Source: Falsiruegeria mediterranea M17 (GTDB lineage Bacteria > Pseudomonadota > Alphaproteobacteria > Rhodobacterales > Rhodobacteraceae). Taken from it: a stretch of 64,000 bases of DNA. Both the position numbers and the translations under genes were made by a program. How positions within the stretch are numbered: the first letter of the stretch is position 1; every line of letters starts with the position of its first letter. The stretch lies in NCBI RefSeq assembly GCF_900302455.1, contig NZ_ONZG01000008.1:62001-126000 (forward strand). Direction: 5' to 3'. The notes beneath the pieces were generated by a model, which saw nothing but the letters and a program-made list of their open reading frames with translations, had not been told where the DNA came from and ran no database searches. This document shows positions 1 through 8,142 of this stretch, piece after piece.

Positions 1-44
1 GGCTTTCATTCCGGTGTCAGATGCATCCATTCCGCACCTTTCCA

Positions 45-50
45 CAGGAG
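45..50 (+). promoter_or_regulatory. Shine-Dalgarno of the M20 amidohydrolase gene
   Basis: CAGGAG lies 10 bases before the ATG at 61 and supports that start. Bases 1-44 hold nothing else that I can identify. Confidence 0.7.
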
Positions 51-60
51 TCCAGACCAT

Positions 61-1227
61 ATGCCCATCGTGAACCGCATCGCCGACTTTGCCGCTGACA
101 TGGCAACCTGGCGTCAGCATCTGCATACCATCCCCGAATTGGAGCTGGAATGCCACCAGACCGCGGGTTTTGTCGCCGAGCGTCTGCGGGAGTTCGGAGT
201 GGACGAGTTACACGAAGGAATTGCCCAAACAGGGATCGTGGCGATCATCAATGGACGCGAGCCGGGGGCGACGATTGGGTTGCGCGCGGACATGGATGCC
301 TTGCCGATCACAGAAGAAACGGGATTGGACTATGCCTCGACCCACCCGGGCAAGATGCACGCCTGTGGTCATGACGGGCACACCACGATGCTGCTGGGTG
401 CGGCGCGGTACCTGGCTGAGACGCGAAATTTTGCGGGTCGCGTGGCGCTGATCTTTCAGCCGGGCGAAGAAGCAGGCGGTGGTGCCGACGTGATGGTGCA
501 AGAGGGCATCATGGAACGGTTTTCGATCACTCAGGTCTATGCGCTGCACAACGCGCCCGGCACCGATGAGGGGACGTTCTTTACCACGCCTGGGCCGATC
601 ATGGCGGCCGTTGACACGTTTGACATTCACATCCAGGGCAAGGGCGGGCATGGGGCGATGCCGCATGAAACCCGCGATCCGGTGATGGCGGCCTGTGGCA
701 TTGCCCAGGCGATCCAGACCATCGTGAGCCGGAACCACTATGCGCTCGATGATCTGGTGGTGTCGGTGACGCAGATACACACCGGGACGGTCGACAACGT
801 CATTCCCGATACCGCCTATATCAATGGCACCGTGCGGACATTCGATCCTGCGGTGCAGAAGATGGTCATGGAGCGGATGGAGCAGATCGTGGCCGGGCAG
901 GCGGTGAGTTACGGTGTCGAGGCCGAGTTGGTCTATGACGTGGGTTACCCCGCGACGATCAACGATGCCTCCAAGGCGGGGTTTGCCGCAGGGGTTGCTC
1001 GTGAAGTCGTTGGTGAAGGCAAGGTTGTGGCCGATGCCGGCCGCGAGATGGGGGCCGAGGATTTTTCCTATATGCTGAATGCGCGTCCTGGGGCCTATCT
1101 GTTCCTGGGGCAGGGCGAGAGCGCCGGGCTGCATCATCCCAAATACAACTTCAACGACGAGGTAGCGCCCATCGGGGCGTCGTTTTTTGCTCGGATCGTG
1201 GAAACGGCACAGCCGGTTTCCCAGTAA
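61..1227 (+). CDS. M20 family amidohydrolase (hippurate/aminoacylase type)
   Basis: This is probably a cytoplasmic zinc or manganese amidohydrolase that removes an acyl group from an N-acyl amino acid. At 388 residues it has the usual length for the M20D (hippurate hydrolase, IAA-amino-acid hydrolase) family. Visible ligand motifs are RADMDA around residues 75-80, HACGHDGH at 100-107, PGEEAGGG with Glu136-Glu137, a dimerisation-domain GGHGAMPH with His197, and a C-terminal HHPKYNF. It is followed by two ureohydrolase genes on the same strand, so a role in breaking down nitrogen-rich substrates such as acylated or guanidino compounds is plausible. That link is inference. The precise substrate cannot be read from the sequence. 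Confidence 0.93.
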   Translation: MPIVNRIADFAADMATWRQHLHTIPELELECHQTAGFVAERLREFGVDELHEGIAQTGIVAIINGREPGATIGLRADMDALPITEETGLDYASTHPGKMHACGHDGHTTMLLGAARYLAETRNFAGRVALIFQPGEEAGGGADVMVQEGIMERFSITQVYALHNAPGTDEGTFFTTPGPIMAAVDTFDIHIQGKGGHGAMPHETRDPVMAACGIAQAIQTIVSRNHYALDDLVVSVTQIHTGTVDNVIPDTAYINGTVRTFDPAVQKMVMERMEQIVAGQAVSYGVEAELVYDVGYPATINDASKAGFAAGVAREVVGEGKVVADAGREMGAEDFSYMLNARPGAYLFLGQGESAGLHHPKYNFNDEVAPIGASFFARIVETAQPVSQ

Positions 1228-1232
1228 GAGAT

Positions 1233-1292
1233 GTGGGAAGACGCCCTTTTGAGCGTCGCCCACCCACCCACCCCGACACTCAAAAGGGCGTC
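1233..1292 (+). promoter_or_regulatory. Two mutually exclusive hairpins upstream of the first ureohydrolase gene
   Basis: A long inverted repeat pairs GACGCCCTTTTGAG (1240-1253) with CTCAAAAGGGCGTC (1279-1292), a perfect 14-bp stem. Its 3' arm contains AAAGGG, the likely Shine-Dalgarno for the ATG at 1298. A competing hairpin uses the same 5' arm: GTGGG (1233-1237) and GACGC (1240-1244) can pair with GCGTC (1253-1257) and CCCAC (1259-1263). When the upstream hairpin forms, the ribosome site is free; when the long one forms, it is buried. This arrangement is typical of translational attenuators, but that function is inferred. Confidence 0.55.
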
Positions 1293-1297
1293 AGATC

Positions 1298-2263
1298 ATG
1301 GCTTTGGAAGATGCAAAAACCCAAGTGGACGAGGCGTTCACCAACCCGGACCTCAAGGGCCTGTCCTTTGAGAACACGTTTGGAGGGGCGACCTCTTTCC
1401 TGCGACGGCTGTATACCAAGGATCTGACCGGGGTGGACATTGCCGTCACCGGCGTGCCGTTTGATCAGGCCGTGACCAACCGCCCCGGCACCCGTTTGGG
1501 TCCGCGCGCGATCCGCGAGGCGAGTGCGCTGCAATCCCCCGACGCGCCTTATGGCTGGCCCTTTGATGCGCTCAGCGAGCTGGCCATCGTGGATTATGGC
1601 GACATGGCTTATGACTATGCCAATGTGCCTGCCTTTCCCGCTACGCTGACAGATCATATTCGGGAGATCCTGAAGGAAGACGTCGCCTCGGTCACCTTGG
1701 GCGGCGATCACTACATCAGCTTTCCGATACTGAAAGCCTATGCCGAGAAATACGGGCCGATGTCGCTGTTGCAATTTGATGCCCACACCGACACCTGGGC
1801 CGATGACGACATGGACCGCGTCGATCATGGCACCATGTTCTACAAGGCGGTGAAGTCGGGGATCGTGGACCCCGAACGCTCGGTCCAGGTGGGCATTCGC
1901 ACCCACAATGAGGACACGCTTGGCGTCAACATCATCGACGCGCGCGAGGTCTATGAGAGCGGCCCGGCCGCCGTGGCACAAAAGATCAAGGGCATTCTGG
2001 GCAACAATCCGGTTTACCTGAGCTTTGACATCGACGGGCTGGACCCGGCCTTTGCCCCGGGCACTGGCACGCCGGTTTGGGGTGGGATCACGTCCATTCA
2101 GGCGGCGATCATTCTGCGCGATATTGCCGGGATCAATATCAAGGGTGGTGATGTGGTCGAAGTCTCGCCGCCCTATGACACATCCGGGGCGACGGCGATC
2201 GCCGGGGCTCATGTGGCGACCCAGATCATCTGTCTGCTGGGTTGGAACAAATTGACCAAATAG
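1298..2263 (+). CDS. Agmatinase-like ureohydrolase (arginase superfamily), first of tandem pair
   Basis: A 321-residue binuclear manganese ureohydrolase that would release urea from agmatine or a related guanidino compound. The metal-binding motifs are present: GGDHY with His138, DAHTD with Asp161, His163 and Asp165, and SFDIDGLDP with Asp244 and Asp246, followed by GTGTPVWGG and VVEVSPPYD. Two details differ from the neighbouring paralog: GGDHY instead of GGDHS, and TPV instead of TPE in the substrate loop, which suggests a different guanidino substrate. The ribosome-binding site sits inside the hairpin at 1279-1292. Agmatinase is the best general name; guanidinobutyrase or guanidinopropionase are alternatives. 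Confidence 0.85.
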   Translation: MALEDAKTQVDEAFTNPDLKGLSFENTFGGATSFLRRLYTKDLTGVDIAVTGVPFDQAVTNRPGTRLGPRAIREASALQSPDAPYGWPFDALSELAIVDYGDMAYDYANVPAFPATLTDHIREILKEDVASVTLGGDHYISFPILKAYAEKYGPMSLLQFDAHTDTWADDDMDRVDHGTMFYKAVKSGIVDPERSVQVGIRTHNEDTLGVNIIDAREVYESGPAAVAQKIKGILGNNPVYLSFDIDGLDPAFAPGTGTPVWGGITSIQAAIILRDIAGINIKGGDVVEVSPPYDTSGATAIAGAHVATQIICLLGWNKLTK

Positions 2264-2331
2264 GCGCGCATAAACCGCTGGTACAGCACGCATAGGTTGC
2301 GCTACTGAAAAGGCAAAGCACAGGTGAAACG

Positions 2332-3279
2332 ATGAGCAATTTCAACCAACCCATCAGCGGCAACGATCTGGCGCGGTTTTCCGGGCCGAACACTTTCATG
2401 CGCTTGCCGCAGGCAGACAGCCTGGACGGGTTGGATGTGGCGGTTCTGGGCATTCCGCAGGATGTGGGCACCTCGTGGCGGTCTGGCACCCGGTTCGGAC
2501 CCAAACAGATACGCGCTGAGAGTGCGATGATCCGGCCCTATAACATGGCCACGGGTGCCGCGCCGTTCGACAGTTTGCAGATTGCGGACATCGGCGATCT
2601 GGCGATCAACACCTTTTCGCTGGCGGAAAGCCTGAAGATCATCAAGGACAGCTATGACGGTATCCTGACCCACGATCTGATCCCGGTGGCGATGGGGGGC
2701 GATCATTCGATTACCTTGCCGATCCTGCGCGCGATTGCGGGCAAACATGGCCCCGTGGCCCTGGTCCATGTGGACGCCCATGCCGATGTGAACGACGAGA
2801 TGTTTGGCGAGCGCGAAACCCATGGCACCGTGTTCCGCCGCGCTTATGAAGAAGGGCTCATTCAGGCCGACAAGACCTATCAGATCGGTATCCGCGGCTC
2901 GGGCTATGCCGCCAGCGATTTCACCGAGGCGCAGGGGTGGGGGTTCCAGCATTTCCCGGCGCATGAGCTTTGGCATCGCTCTTTGGCACCCCTTGGGGCG
3001 GAAATTCGCCGCGACATCGGTGACCGCCCGGTTTATGTGACCTATGACATCGACAGTCTGGACCCGGCCTATGCCCCTGGTACGGGAACGCCCGAAATTG
3101 GTGGGCTGACAACGCCGCAGGCGTTGGAATTGATCCATGCTCTGAAAGGTCTCAACATCGTCGGCTGCGACCTTGTCGAGGTTTCGCCGCCTTATGACAC
3201 ATCGGGAAATACGGCACTGACGGCAGCCAATCTGTTGTACGAATTGCTCTGTATGCTGCCGGGGGTGACGTCACGATAG
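2332..3279 (+). CDS. Agmatinase/guanidinobutyrase-like ureohydrolase, second of tandem pair
   Basis: A 315-residue arginase-superfamily enzyme. Its metal ligands follow the family consensus: GGDHS with His125, DAHAD with Asp148, His150 and Asp152, and TYDIDSLDP with Asp239 and Asp241, then GTGTPEIGG and LVEVSPPYD. It starts 68 bases after the first ureohydrolase with an AGGTG ribosome-binding site. The two share the same architecture but are clearly diverged, which argues for two substrates rather than a recent duplication. Its hydrolysis product would be urea plus an amine such as putrescine or 4-aminobutyrate, depending on substrate. The specificity is not resolvable from motifs alone. Confidence 0.86.
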   Translation: MSNFNQPISGNDLARFSGPNTFMRLPQADSLDGLDVAVLGIPQDVGTSWRSGTRFGPKQIRAESAMIRPYNMATGAAPFDSLQIADIGDLAINTFSLAESLKIIKDSYDGILTHDLIPVAMGGDHSITLPILRAIAGKHGPVALVHVDAHADVNDEMFGERETHGTVFRRAYEEGLIQADKTYQIGIRGSGYAASDFTEAQGWGFQHFPAHELWHRSLAPLGAEIRRDIGDRPVYVTYDIDSLDPAYAPGTGTPEIGGLTTPQALELIHALKGLNIVGCDLVEVSPPYDTSGNTALTAANLLYELLCMLPGVTSR

Positions 3280-3338
3280 GCGTGTTTTGACGTCGATTGT
3301 GCCCTAGTGTCCTGGGAACCTGTTGATCTGGACCATAG

Positions 3339-3761
3339 ATGAGACGCGCGATGACTGTTGTTTGGGTACTGCTGGCACTGATGATCCTTGGCATGGCGTT
3401 CATTCGTCTTGCCCCCAGCGATCCGGCTCGTTGGCATGTCGCGCCCAAGGGTGACGCCGACAAGGACCTGAAAGGCGGCGTCGTGCGTGTTGTTCAGGCA
3501 GGCCAGCTTGGATTGAAAAAGTTCAACGCGATTGTTCAGGCAGATGCGACAACCCGCGTTCTGGCAGGGTCGGTTGACGAGGGGATGGTCACCTATATCT
3601 CGCGCAGCAAAGTCATGGGCTTTCCCGACTACACCACTGCGCAACAGGATGGTGACACCCTGCGCATCTATGGTCGCCTGCGCTTTGGTCGCTCGGACAT
3701 GGGGGTAAATCGCAAGCGGGTTGACGGCTGGTTGCAGCTGTTGCCAAGCACCGCGAACTAG
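3339..3761 (+). CDS. DUF1499-like membrane-anchored protein
   Basis: A 140-residue protein with one N-terminal hydrophobic segment (about residues 5-23), after which the chain lies outside the cytoplasm. The rest is a small soluble domain with a pattern I associate with DUF1499 (Ile-rich strands followed by a C-terminal GVNRKRVDGWL). Members of that family have no established function. ATG at 3339 is used; a more upstream in-frame start is not evident. It follows the ureohydrolase pair by about 60 bases, but a shared function is not indicated. Confidence 0.6.
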   Translation: MRRAMTVVWVLLALMILGMAFIRLAPSDPARWHVAPKGDADKDLKGGVVRVVQAGQLGLKKFNAIVQADATTRVLAGSVDEGMVTYISRSKVMGFPDYTTAQQDGDTLRIYGRLRFGRSDMGVNRKRVDGWLQLLPSTAN

Positions 3762-3799
3762 GTCAGTTTTCAGCCGTAGACTCAAGAAGGTGGCACTGG

Positions 3800-4153
3800 T
3801 TGAAAACGCCTTATCAGCAGAAACTGGATAGGTCCCAACAGGAATTGCGTGTCAGAGGGGCTGAAAGACACGCTAGATTGCCCTGGCTGTTTCGGCTGTT
3901 TCAAAAGCTTGGGTTTGAACCCATTCCGCCTCTTTATCGTTCGTTTCTGCGGAATTTCGTGGGCACTGCTGCCTATTTCAGCCCGGTTTGGGGTGGTTTG
4001 ATGTATTTCGCGGCCTGGCGCTACACTGGCCTGCATCCGCACATCATGATCGCAACCAGTCTTTTTGCTGGTGTTCTGTTTGGCCTTATGATGGCCGGGT
4101 ATTTCTACATGAAACAGAGAAAGCTCAACCTGACGGCCTGGGATCGCCTTTGA
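3800..4153 (+). CDS. Small hypothetical membrane protein (117 residues, TTG start)
   Basis: I do not recognise this gene. The first 60 residues are basic and soluble, and the C-terminal half holds two hydrophobic segments (about residues 52-72 and 78-98), so it is probably a two-helix inner-membrane protein. The only in-frame start with a ribosome site is TTG at 3800, preceded by AGAAGG ten bases upstream. It ends at 4153, immediately next to the stop of the converging gene at 4154. The coding reading is supported by codon-like composition and by the tight fit between neighbours. Confidence 0.6.
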   Translation: MKTPYQQKLDRSQQELRVRGAERHARLPWLFRLFQKLGFEPIPPLYRSFLRNFVGTAAYFSPVWGGLMYFAAWRYTGLHPHIMIATSLFAGVLFGLMMAGYFYMKQRKLNLTAWDRL

Positions 4154-4435
4154 TCAACCGGCTTTGGCCCAGGGGGCGGGTGACATCTGTGGTGGCTTGG
4201 CCTGCGACGAAAGACAGCCCTCTTGCACTTCGCGCCACATCGGTACGTTTAGCGACATCTGGCATTGGGCCATGAACATGCGACCATCGACCTGCAGGCA
4301 GATGGTTTCCCCCAGTTCGATGCGCGTGCCGGATGTGTCGGTGCAATAGCAGTCCTGCACCTTGCCGCCTGGCCCGACAACATCGGCGGCGACAGGTGAG
4401 CTTAGGGCGAAGAACAACATCAAAATTCGGGTCAT
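4154..4435 (-). CDS. Small secreted cysteine-containing protein
   Basis: A 93-residue protein with a short, clear signal peptide (hydrophobic core at residues 4-14, cleavage likely after Ala-Ala near 17). The mature part carries at least five cysteines, including a Cys-Tyr-Cys pair shortly after the signal, so disulfides in the periplasm are expected. No family was recognised. It converges on the gene ending at 4153 with no spacer and is divergent from prfA, which begins 62 bases away. The function is unknown. Confidence 0.6.
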   Translation of the reverse strand: MTRILMLFFALSSPVAADVVGPGGKVQDCYCTDTSGTRIELGETICLQVDGRMFMAQCQMSLNVPMWREVQEGCLSSQAKPPQMSPAPWAKAG

Positions 4436-4455
4436 GGCCCAAGTCTAGCACAGGC

Positions 4456-4483
4456 TTGCCTCTTGACCAACGCGCTGTGATAT
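4456..4483 (+). promoter_or_regulatory. Candidate sigma-70-type promoter for prfA-prmC
   Basis: TTGCCT (4456-4461) and TGATAT (4478-4483) are spaced by 16 bases. Transcription would start only about 8 bases before the prfA ATG at 4498, which has no Shine-Dalgarno. The mRNA may therefore be almost leaderless. Confidence 0.3.
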
Positions 4484-4497
4484 CGGACACCCGCCAA

Positions 4498-5553
4498 ATG
4501 GTTCCTGAAGATCGCCTAGAACAAATCACGCAACGGTTTCAATTTCTTGAGGCCGCGATGGCCGATGGCGCTGCAGGTGGTGATATCGCCGCGCTGGCCA
4601 AGGAGTATTCCGACCTTAAGCCCGTGGTTGAACAGATCGCCGCCTGGCGTCAGTTGAACGCCGATCTGGCCGAGGCCGAGGCGATGCTGGATGACCCTGA
4701 CATGCGTGAACTGGCCGAGGAAGAGATCCCGGCGCTGAAAGAGCAACTGCCCGTCGCGGAACACGCCTTGCAGTTGACGCTCTTGCCCAAGGATGCCGCT
4801 GATGCACGCCCAGCCATGCTGGAAATCCGCCCTGGCACGGGTGGGGATGAGGCAGCCTTGTTCGCCGGGGATCTGCTGCGAATGTATCAGCGTCACGCCG
4901 AGGCGCGCGGATGGAAGTTCGAGATCATCGAAGAGCAGGCCACCGAATTGGGTGGCATCAAAGAAGTGGTGGCCCACATCAAGGGTGAGGGCGTCTTTGC
5001 CCGGATGAAATACGAATCCGGTGTGCACCGTGTGCAGCGGGTGCCCACAACCGAAAGCGGCGGGCGCATTCACACCTCAGCGGCAACGGTGGCGGTCCTG
5101 CCCGAGGCCGAAGATGTGGATATTCAGATCGACGCAAATGACATCCGGATCGACACCATGCGCAGCTCGGGCGCAGGGGGGCAGCACGTCAACACCACCG
5201 ATTCGGCGGTGCGGATCACCCATATCCCGTCGGGTATCGTCGTCACCAGTTCCGAGAAGTCCCAACATCGCAACCGCGAGATTGCGATGCAGGTGCTGAA
5301 AACACGGCTCTATGATCAGGAGCGTCAGCGGATCGACAGCGAACGCTCGGCGGATCGCGCCAGCCAGGTTGGCTCGGGCGATCGCTCGGAACGCATCCGT
5401 ACATACAACTTCCCGCAGGGTCGCATGACCGATCACCGGATCAACCTGACGCTCTACAAGCTGGATCAGGTGATGCAGGGGGATCTGGACGAGGTGATCG
5501 ACGCGCTGACCGCCGACGATCAGGCCCGCATGCTGGCCGAGATGGGACAGTGA
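4498..5553 (+). CDS. prfA: Peptide chain release factor 1
   Basis: Release factor 1 reads UAA and UAG stop codons and triggers peptide release on the ribosome. The 351-residue length is standard. The catalytic GGQ motif is at residues 227-229 within [11 protein letters not shown], and the C-terminal [16 protein letters not shown] stretch is typical. An open frame continues upstream to 4333, but the family N-terminus starts with the ATG at 4498 ([10 protein letters not shown]), so the longer version is rejected. It overlaps prmC, the gene for its methyltransferase, by four bases (GTGA), a common functional pair. Confidence 0.97.
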   Translation: MVPEDRLEQITQRFQFLEAAMADGAAGGDIAALAKEYSDLKPVVEQIAAWRQLNADLAEAEAMLDDPDMRELAEEEIPALKEQLPVAEHALQLTLLPKDAADARPAMLEIRPGTGGDEAALFAGDLLRMYQRHAEARGWKFEIIEEQATELGGIKEVVAHIKGEGVFARMKYESGVHRVQRVPTTESGGRIHTSAATVAVLPEAEDVDIQIDANDIRIDTMRSSGAGGQHVNTTDSAVRITHIPSGIVVTSSEKSQHRNREIAMQVLKTRLYDQERQRIDSERSADRASQVGSGDRSERIRTYNFPQGRMTDHRINLTLYKLDQVMQGDLDEVIDALTADDQARMLAEMGQ

Positions 5554-6395
5554 CCGAAGCGCCGACAGCTGCCCAGGCCATGGTCGCCGCAACTGCCCGC
5601 CTTAGGGCGGCAGGGGTTCCGGACCCGGCCCGCGACGCGCGTGTCTTGTTGGCACACGCGGCCCGCATAGAGGCGAGCCGCGTGACCCTGATCGCGCCCG
5701 AGGAATTGGACCCGGACATCGGCGAACGCTATGACCAGCTGATTGCCTTGCGCGCCATCCGGGTGCCGGTTTCACATCTGTTGGGCGAGCGCGAATTTTA
5801 TGGCCGCCGCTTCAAGGTTAGCGGTGATGTGCTTGATCCCAGACCGGAAACCGAAACTCTGATCGAAGCCGCTCTGTCGCAGCCCTTTGACCAGGTACTG
5901 GATTTGGGCGTGGGGTCGGGCTGTATCCTGGTGACCTTGCTGGCGGAAATGCCCAATGCCTGCGGGGTTGGGGCAGATCTGAGCGAGGCGGCCTGTTTGC
6001 AAGCCAGCGCCAATGCGGTGCTGCACCGGGTCGAGGCGCGGGCGCAGATCGTCCGCTCCAACTGGTTCGAAGCTATCACCGGCCACTATGACCTGATCGT
6101 GTCCAACCCGCCTTATATCGCGATGGACGAAATGCCGGGTCTGGCGGTTGAGGTGCGTGAGCATGAGCCGGAAATGGCATTGACGGATTATGGCGACGGG
6201 CTCGAAGCGTATCGCAGGATCTCGGCCCGGGTGTGCGATTTTCTGACGCCTGGGGGCCGTGTCCTGGTTGAAATCGGACCGACGCAAGGTCGAGCCGTGG
6301 CCGATATGTTCCGCCAGGTCGGCCTGATCGATGTCACAGTGATGCAGGATCTGGACGGTCGTGACAGGGTCGTTGGTGGACGATCAATCGCTTGA
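5550..6395 (+). CDS. prmC: Release factor glutamine methyltransferase
   Basis: PrmC (HemK) methylates the Gln of the GGQ motif in release factors, using S-adenosylmethionine. The 281-residue protein has the SAM-binding DLGVGSGCI at about 118-126 and the diagnostic NPPYIA at 186-191. A GTG start at 5550 overlaps the prfA stop, so the two are translationally coupled. The N-terminal helical domain that recognises the release factor is present (residues 1-85). Confidence 0.95.
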   Translation: MTEAPTAAQAMVAATARLRAAGVPDPARDARVLLAHAARIEASRVTLIAPEELDPDIGERYDQLIALRAIRVPVSHLLGEREFYGRRFKVSGDVLDPRPETETLIEAALSQPFDQVLDLGVGSGCILVTLLAEMPNACGVGADLSEAACLQASANAVLHRVEARAQIVRSNWFEAITGHYDLIVSNPPYIAMDEMPGLAVEVREHEPEMALTDYGDGLEAYRRISARVCDFLTPGGRVLVEIGPTQGRAVADMFRQVGLIDVTVMQDLDGRDRVVGGRSIA

Positions 6396-6629
6396 AGTCG
6401 GAACATGCGGCTGAAATGTGCCAATCGACGTGAAAAACCCGCAAAAAATGCCAGCAACCCCTTGTGTGAACCGGCAGGACATGTTTACTCAGAGGTGTCT
6501 TGGCGGTTGATGCTTTGCAGCTCACGCCGGACACCAAGCCCAAAAAAGTCGATCACCCGGCGGTAAATGAACGCAAGAGGCGTCAAACGGGACAATCGAC
6601 AGGTAATGACAAGGCTGACGTAAAGTAAG

Positions 6630-7223
6630 ATGAGATCTTCCAAATCCCGTTCGCGGTCCAAGAACAACCGCAACCGGCCCTCTGGTGGCAACGTCGTCAA
6701 CCGTGTGTTTGACAGCTCTGGCCCTGAAGGCAAGGTGCGCGGCACGCCGCAGCAGATTATCGACAAATACAACCAGTTGGCGCGCGATGCGCAGCTGAGC
6801 AACGATCGGGTTGCGACCGAAAACTTCCAACAGCACGCAGAACATTACTTGCGTATGCTGAGCGAAGCGCAACGCGAGCAAGAGGCCCGTCGCGAAGAGC
6901 AGGAGCGCCAGAACCGTGAGCGTCAGGCCGAGCGGGACCGCGAGCGCGCCGAACGCCAGGAGCGTGAAACCGTCGCAGCGGAGGCACCCAAAGACCCGGC
7001 CGAAGCGCCGCAACCGGATGTCCTGGACATGGGCGACACGGGCAAGGACGACGACAACGGTCTGGTTGAAACGCCCGAAAGCAAATCCCAAGCCGAACCG
7101 GCGGAGGCCAAGCCAAAGAAACCACGCCGCCCCCGTGCGCCACGCAAACCCAAGGCAGAGGCCGCTCCCGAAGCGCCTGCAGATCCGGCCCCATCCGGGG
7201 ATGCGCCCGAGGCCGCCGAGTAA
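6630..7223 (+). CDS. DUF4167 domain protein, low-complexity charged tail
   Basis: A 197-residue protein with a basic N-terminus, a conserved N-terminal domain of about 75 residues (VFDSSGPEGKVRGTPQQI and ENFQQHAEHYLRM, the alphaproteobacterial DUF4167), a charged Arg/Glu/Gln coiled-coil-like stretch (about 85-120) and a Pro/Ala/Lys-rich disordered tail. This family is widespread in alphaproteobacteria and has been suggested to bind nucleic acid, but no firm function is known to me. The 234 bases upstream (6396-6629) hold no clear gene. A strong terminator follows at 7253. Confidence 0.85.
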   Translation: MRSSKSRSRSKNNRNRPSGGNVVNRVFDSSGPEGKVRGTPQQIIDKYNQLARDAQLSNDRVATENFQQHAEHYLRMLSEAQREQEARREEQERQNRERQAERDRERAERQERETVAAEAPKDPAEAPQPDVLDMGDTGKDDDNGLVETPESKSQAEPAEAKPKKPRRPRAPRKPKAEAAPEAPADPAPSGDAPEAAE

Positions 7224-7252
7224 GCGTCTGGCTTCCAGTGACAGTGAATGAC

Positions 7253-7297
7253 CTGACGCTCCAAGGCCGGTGGCTTTGGAGCGTCAGTCGTTTGTTG
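7253..7297 (+). terminator. Intrinsic terminator after the DUF4167 gene
   Basis: A 16-bp stem (7253-7268 with 7272-7287, one G-U wobble) closes on a three-base GGT loop and is followed by TCGTTTGTT. It is among the strongest hairpins in the window. Confidence 0.8.
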
Positions 7298-7323
7298 GGC
7301 TGGGGTTTGGATTAGTGTTCGGA

Positions 7324-7400
7324 GCACTCCCGCCCATCGTCGATGTCCCTTGCGGGACAACTCCTCTGGTTGGGCCGGGCGCCGCGCTGCGCGCGGCGCG
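7324..7400 (-). repeat. Palindromic GC-rich dispersed repeat, copy A (single unit)
   Basis: This unit runs from GCACTCCCGCCC to a perfect 9-bp hairpin, GCGCCGCGC/GCGCGGCGC with a TGC loop (7379-7399). Read on the minus strand it resembles the right-hand units at 24536-24611 and 27993-28072: shared blocks include CGGCCCAAC, GAGGAG, ACATCGACGA and GGGCGGGAGTGC. It sits between the converging DUF4167 and TetR genes. Confidence 0.7.
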
Positions 7401-7474
7401 TCACCGCAGCACGCGGGCGAGGCGTGGGCGGAGTTAAGGGGGTGGATGGCGCGATACGGCCCGCATGAGCGTGT

Positions 7475-8041
7475 TCAAACGATCTCGTCGAGCATCTGCG
7501 ACCATTCATCAAACGAGGCTCCCATGCGTCCCATGGCGTGCGAGCCAAGATAGAGCCGCTGCAGGGCAGTTGCCTTACGCTTGATCGGGGCGGGATCGCC
7601 CTCGGGCATCATCTCATACAGCACAGACATCAACGCCTGATGCAGACGTGTCGAGATATCTGCGCAGCGTGTCGCACAGGTCGTGTCGAACGGGGCCATT
7701 TCAACAAGCGCGTTGCAGAGGAAACACCCCACTTTGCGGGCCGGTTTGGCCGGGTGGTATTCGGTGCGCAGAAAAAACGCCAGCAACCGGTCGCGGGCCG
7801 TTCCGTTCCGCTTATCACCCATTTCAGAAAGGGCCCGCGCCATGCGAGTCTGATCATAGTGATCCAAGGCCCGCAAGTAGACCGAATGCTTGTCTTCGAA
7901 TGCCTTGTAAAAAGACCCGCGTGTCAGGGACATCGCATCCAACAGGTCGGGCATGTTGGTTCCGGCAAAGCCCCGTTTCCAAAAGATGATCATCGCGCCT
8001 TCGATGGCTTCGGTTTCATCGAATTGTCTGGGTCGGCTCAT
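7475..8041 (-). CDS. TetR-family transcriptional repressor with four cysteines
   Basis: A 188-residue TetR regulator: an N-terminal helix-turn-helix (residues 8-55, with TRGSFYKAFEDKHSVY as the recognition region) and an all-helical ligand domain. The ligand domain contains Cys106, Cys109, Cys122 and Cys126 in a short segment. From memory, E. coli NemR, a TetR sensor of electrophiles and hypochlorite, also relies on a cysteine in this region, so redox or electrophile sensing is a reasonable guess. The gene lies directly downstream of the YHS gene on the same strand, and the likely operator (8733-8750) is in front of that gene. Control of the YHS gene is inferred. Confidence 0.9.
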   Translation of the reverse strand: MSRPRQFDETEAIEGAMIIFWKRGFAGTNMPDLLDAMSLTRGSFYKAFEDKHSVYLRALDHYDQTRMARALSEMGDKRNGTARDRLLAFFLRTEYHPAKPARKVGCFLCNALVEMAPFDTTCATRCADISTRLHQALMSVLYEMMPEGDPAPIKRKATALQRLYLGSHAMGRMGASFDEWSQMLDEIV

Positions 8042-8063
8042 AAGTGGTCTCGTTGTTCATAGG

Positions 8064-8090
8064 AGCGCCCGACCACTGGGATCGGGCGCT
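8064..8090. other. Hairpin between the YHS and TetR genes
   Basis: AGCGCCCGA (8064-8072) and TCGGGCGCT (8082-8090) form a perfect 9-bp stem with a 9-base loop. No T-tract follows on either strand, so it may be a processing or attenuating element rather than a terminator. Confidence 0.5.
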
Positions 8091-8142
8091 GATCGGGGCG
8101 AGCTTAGGTGCGTTCGGGAGCGCAGGCAATCACCCCATCATC

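Noticed and set aside
208-3138. Minus-strand open frames over the amidohydrolase and ureohydrolase genes (208-1263, 1280-2293, 2302-3138)
   Set aside because: These are His/Arg-rich antisense shadows of genes with full catalytic motifs on the plus strand.
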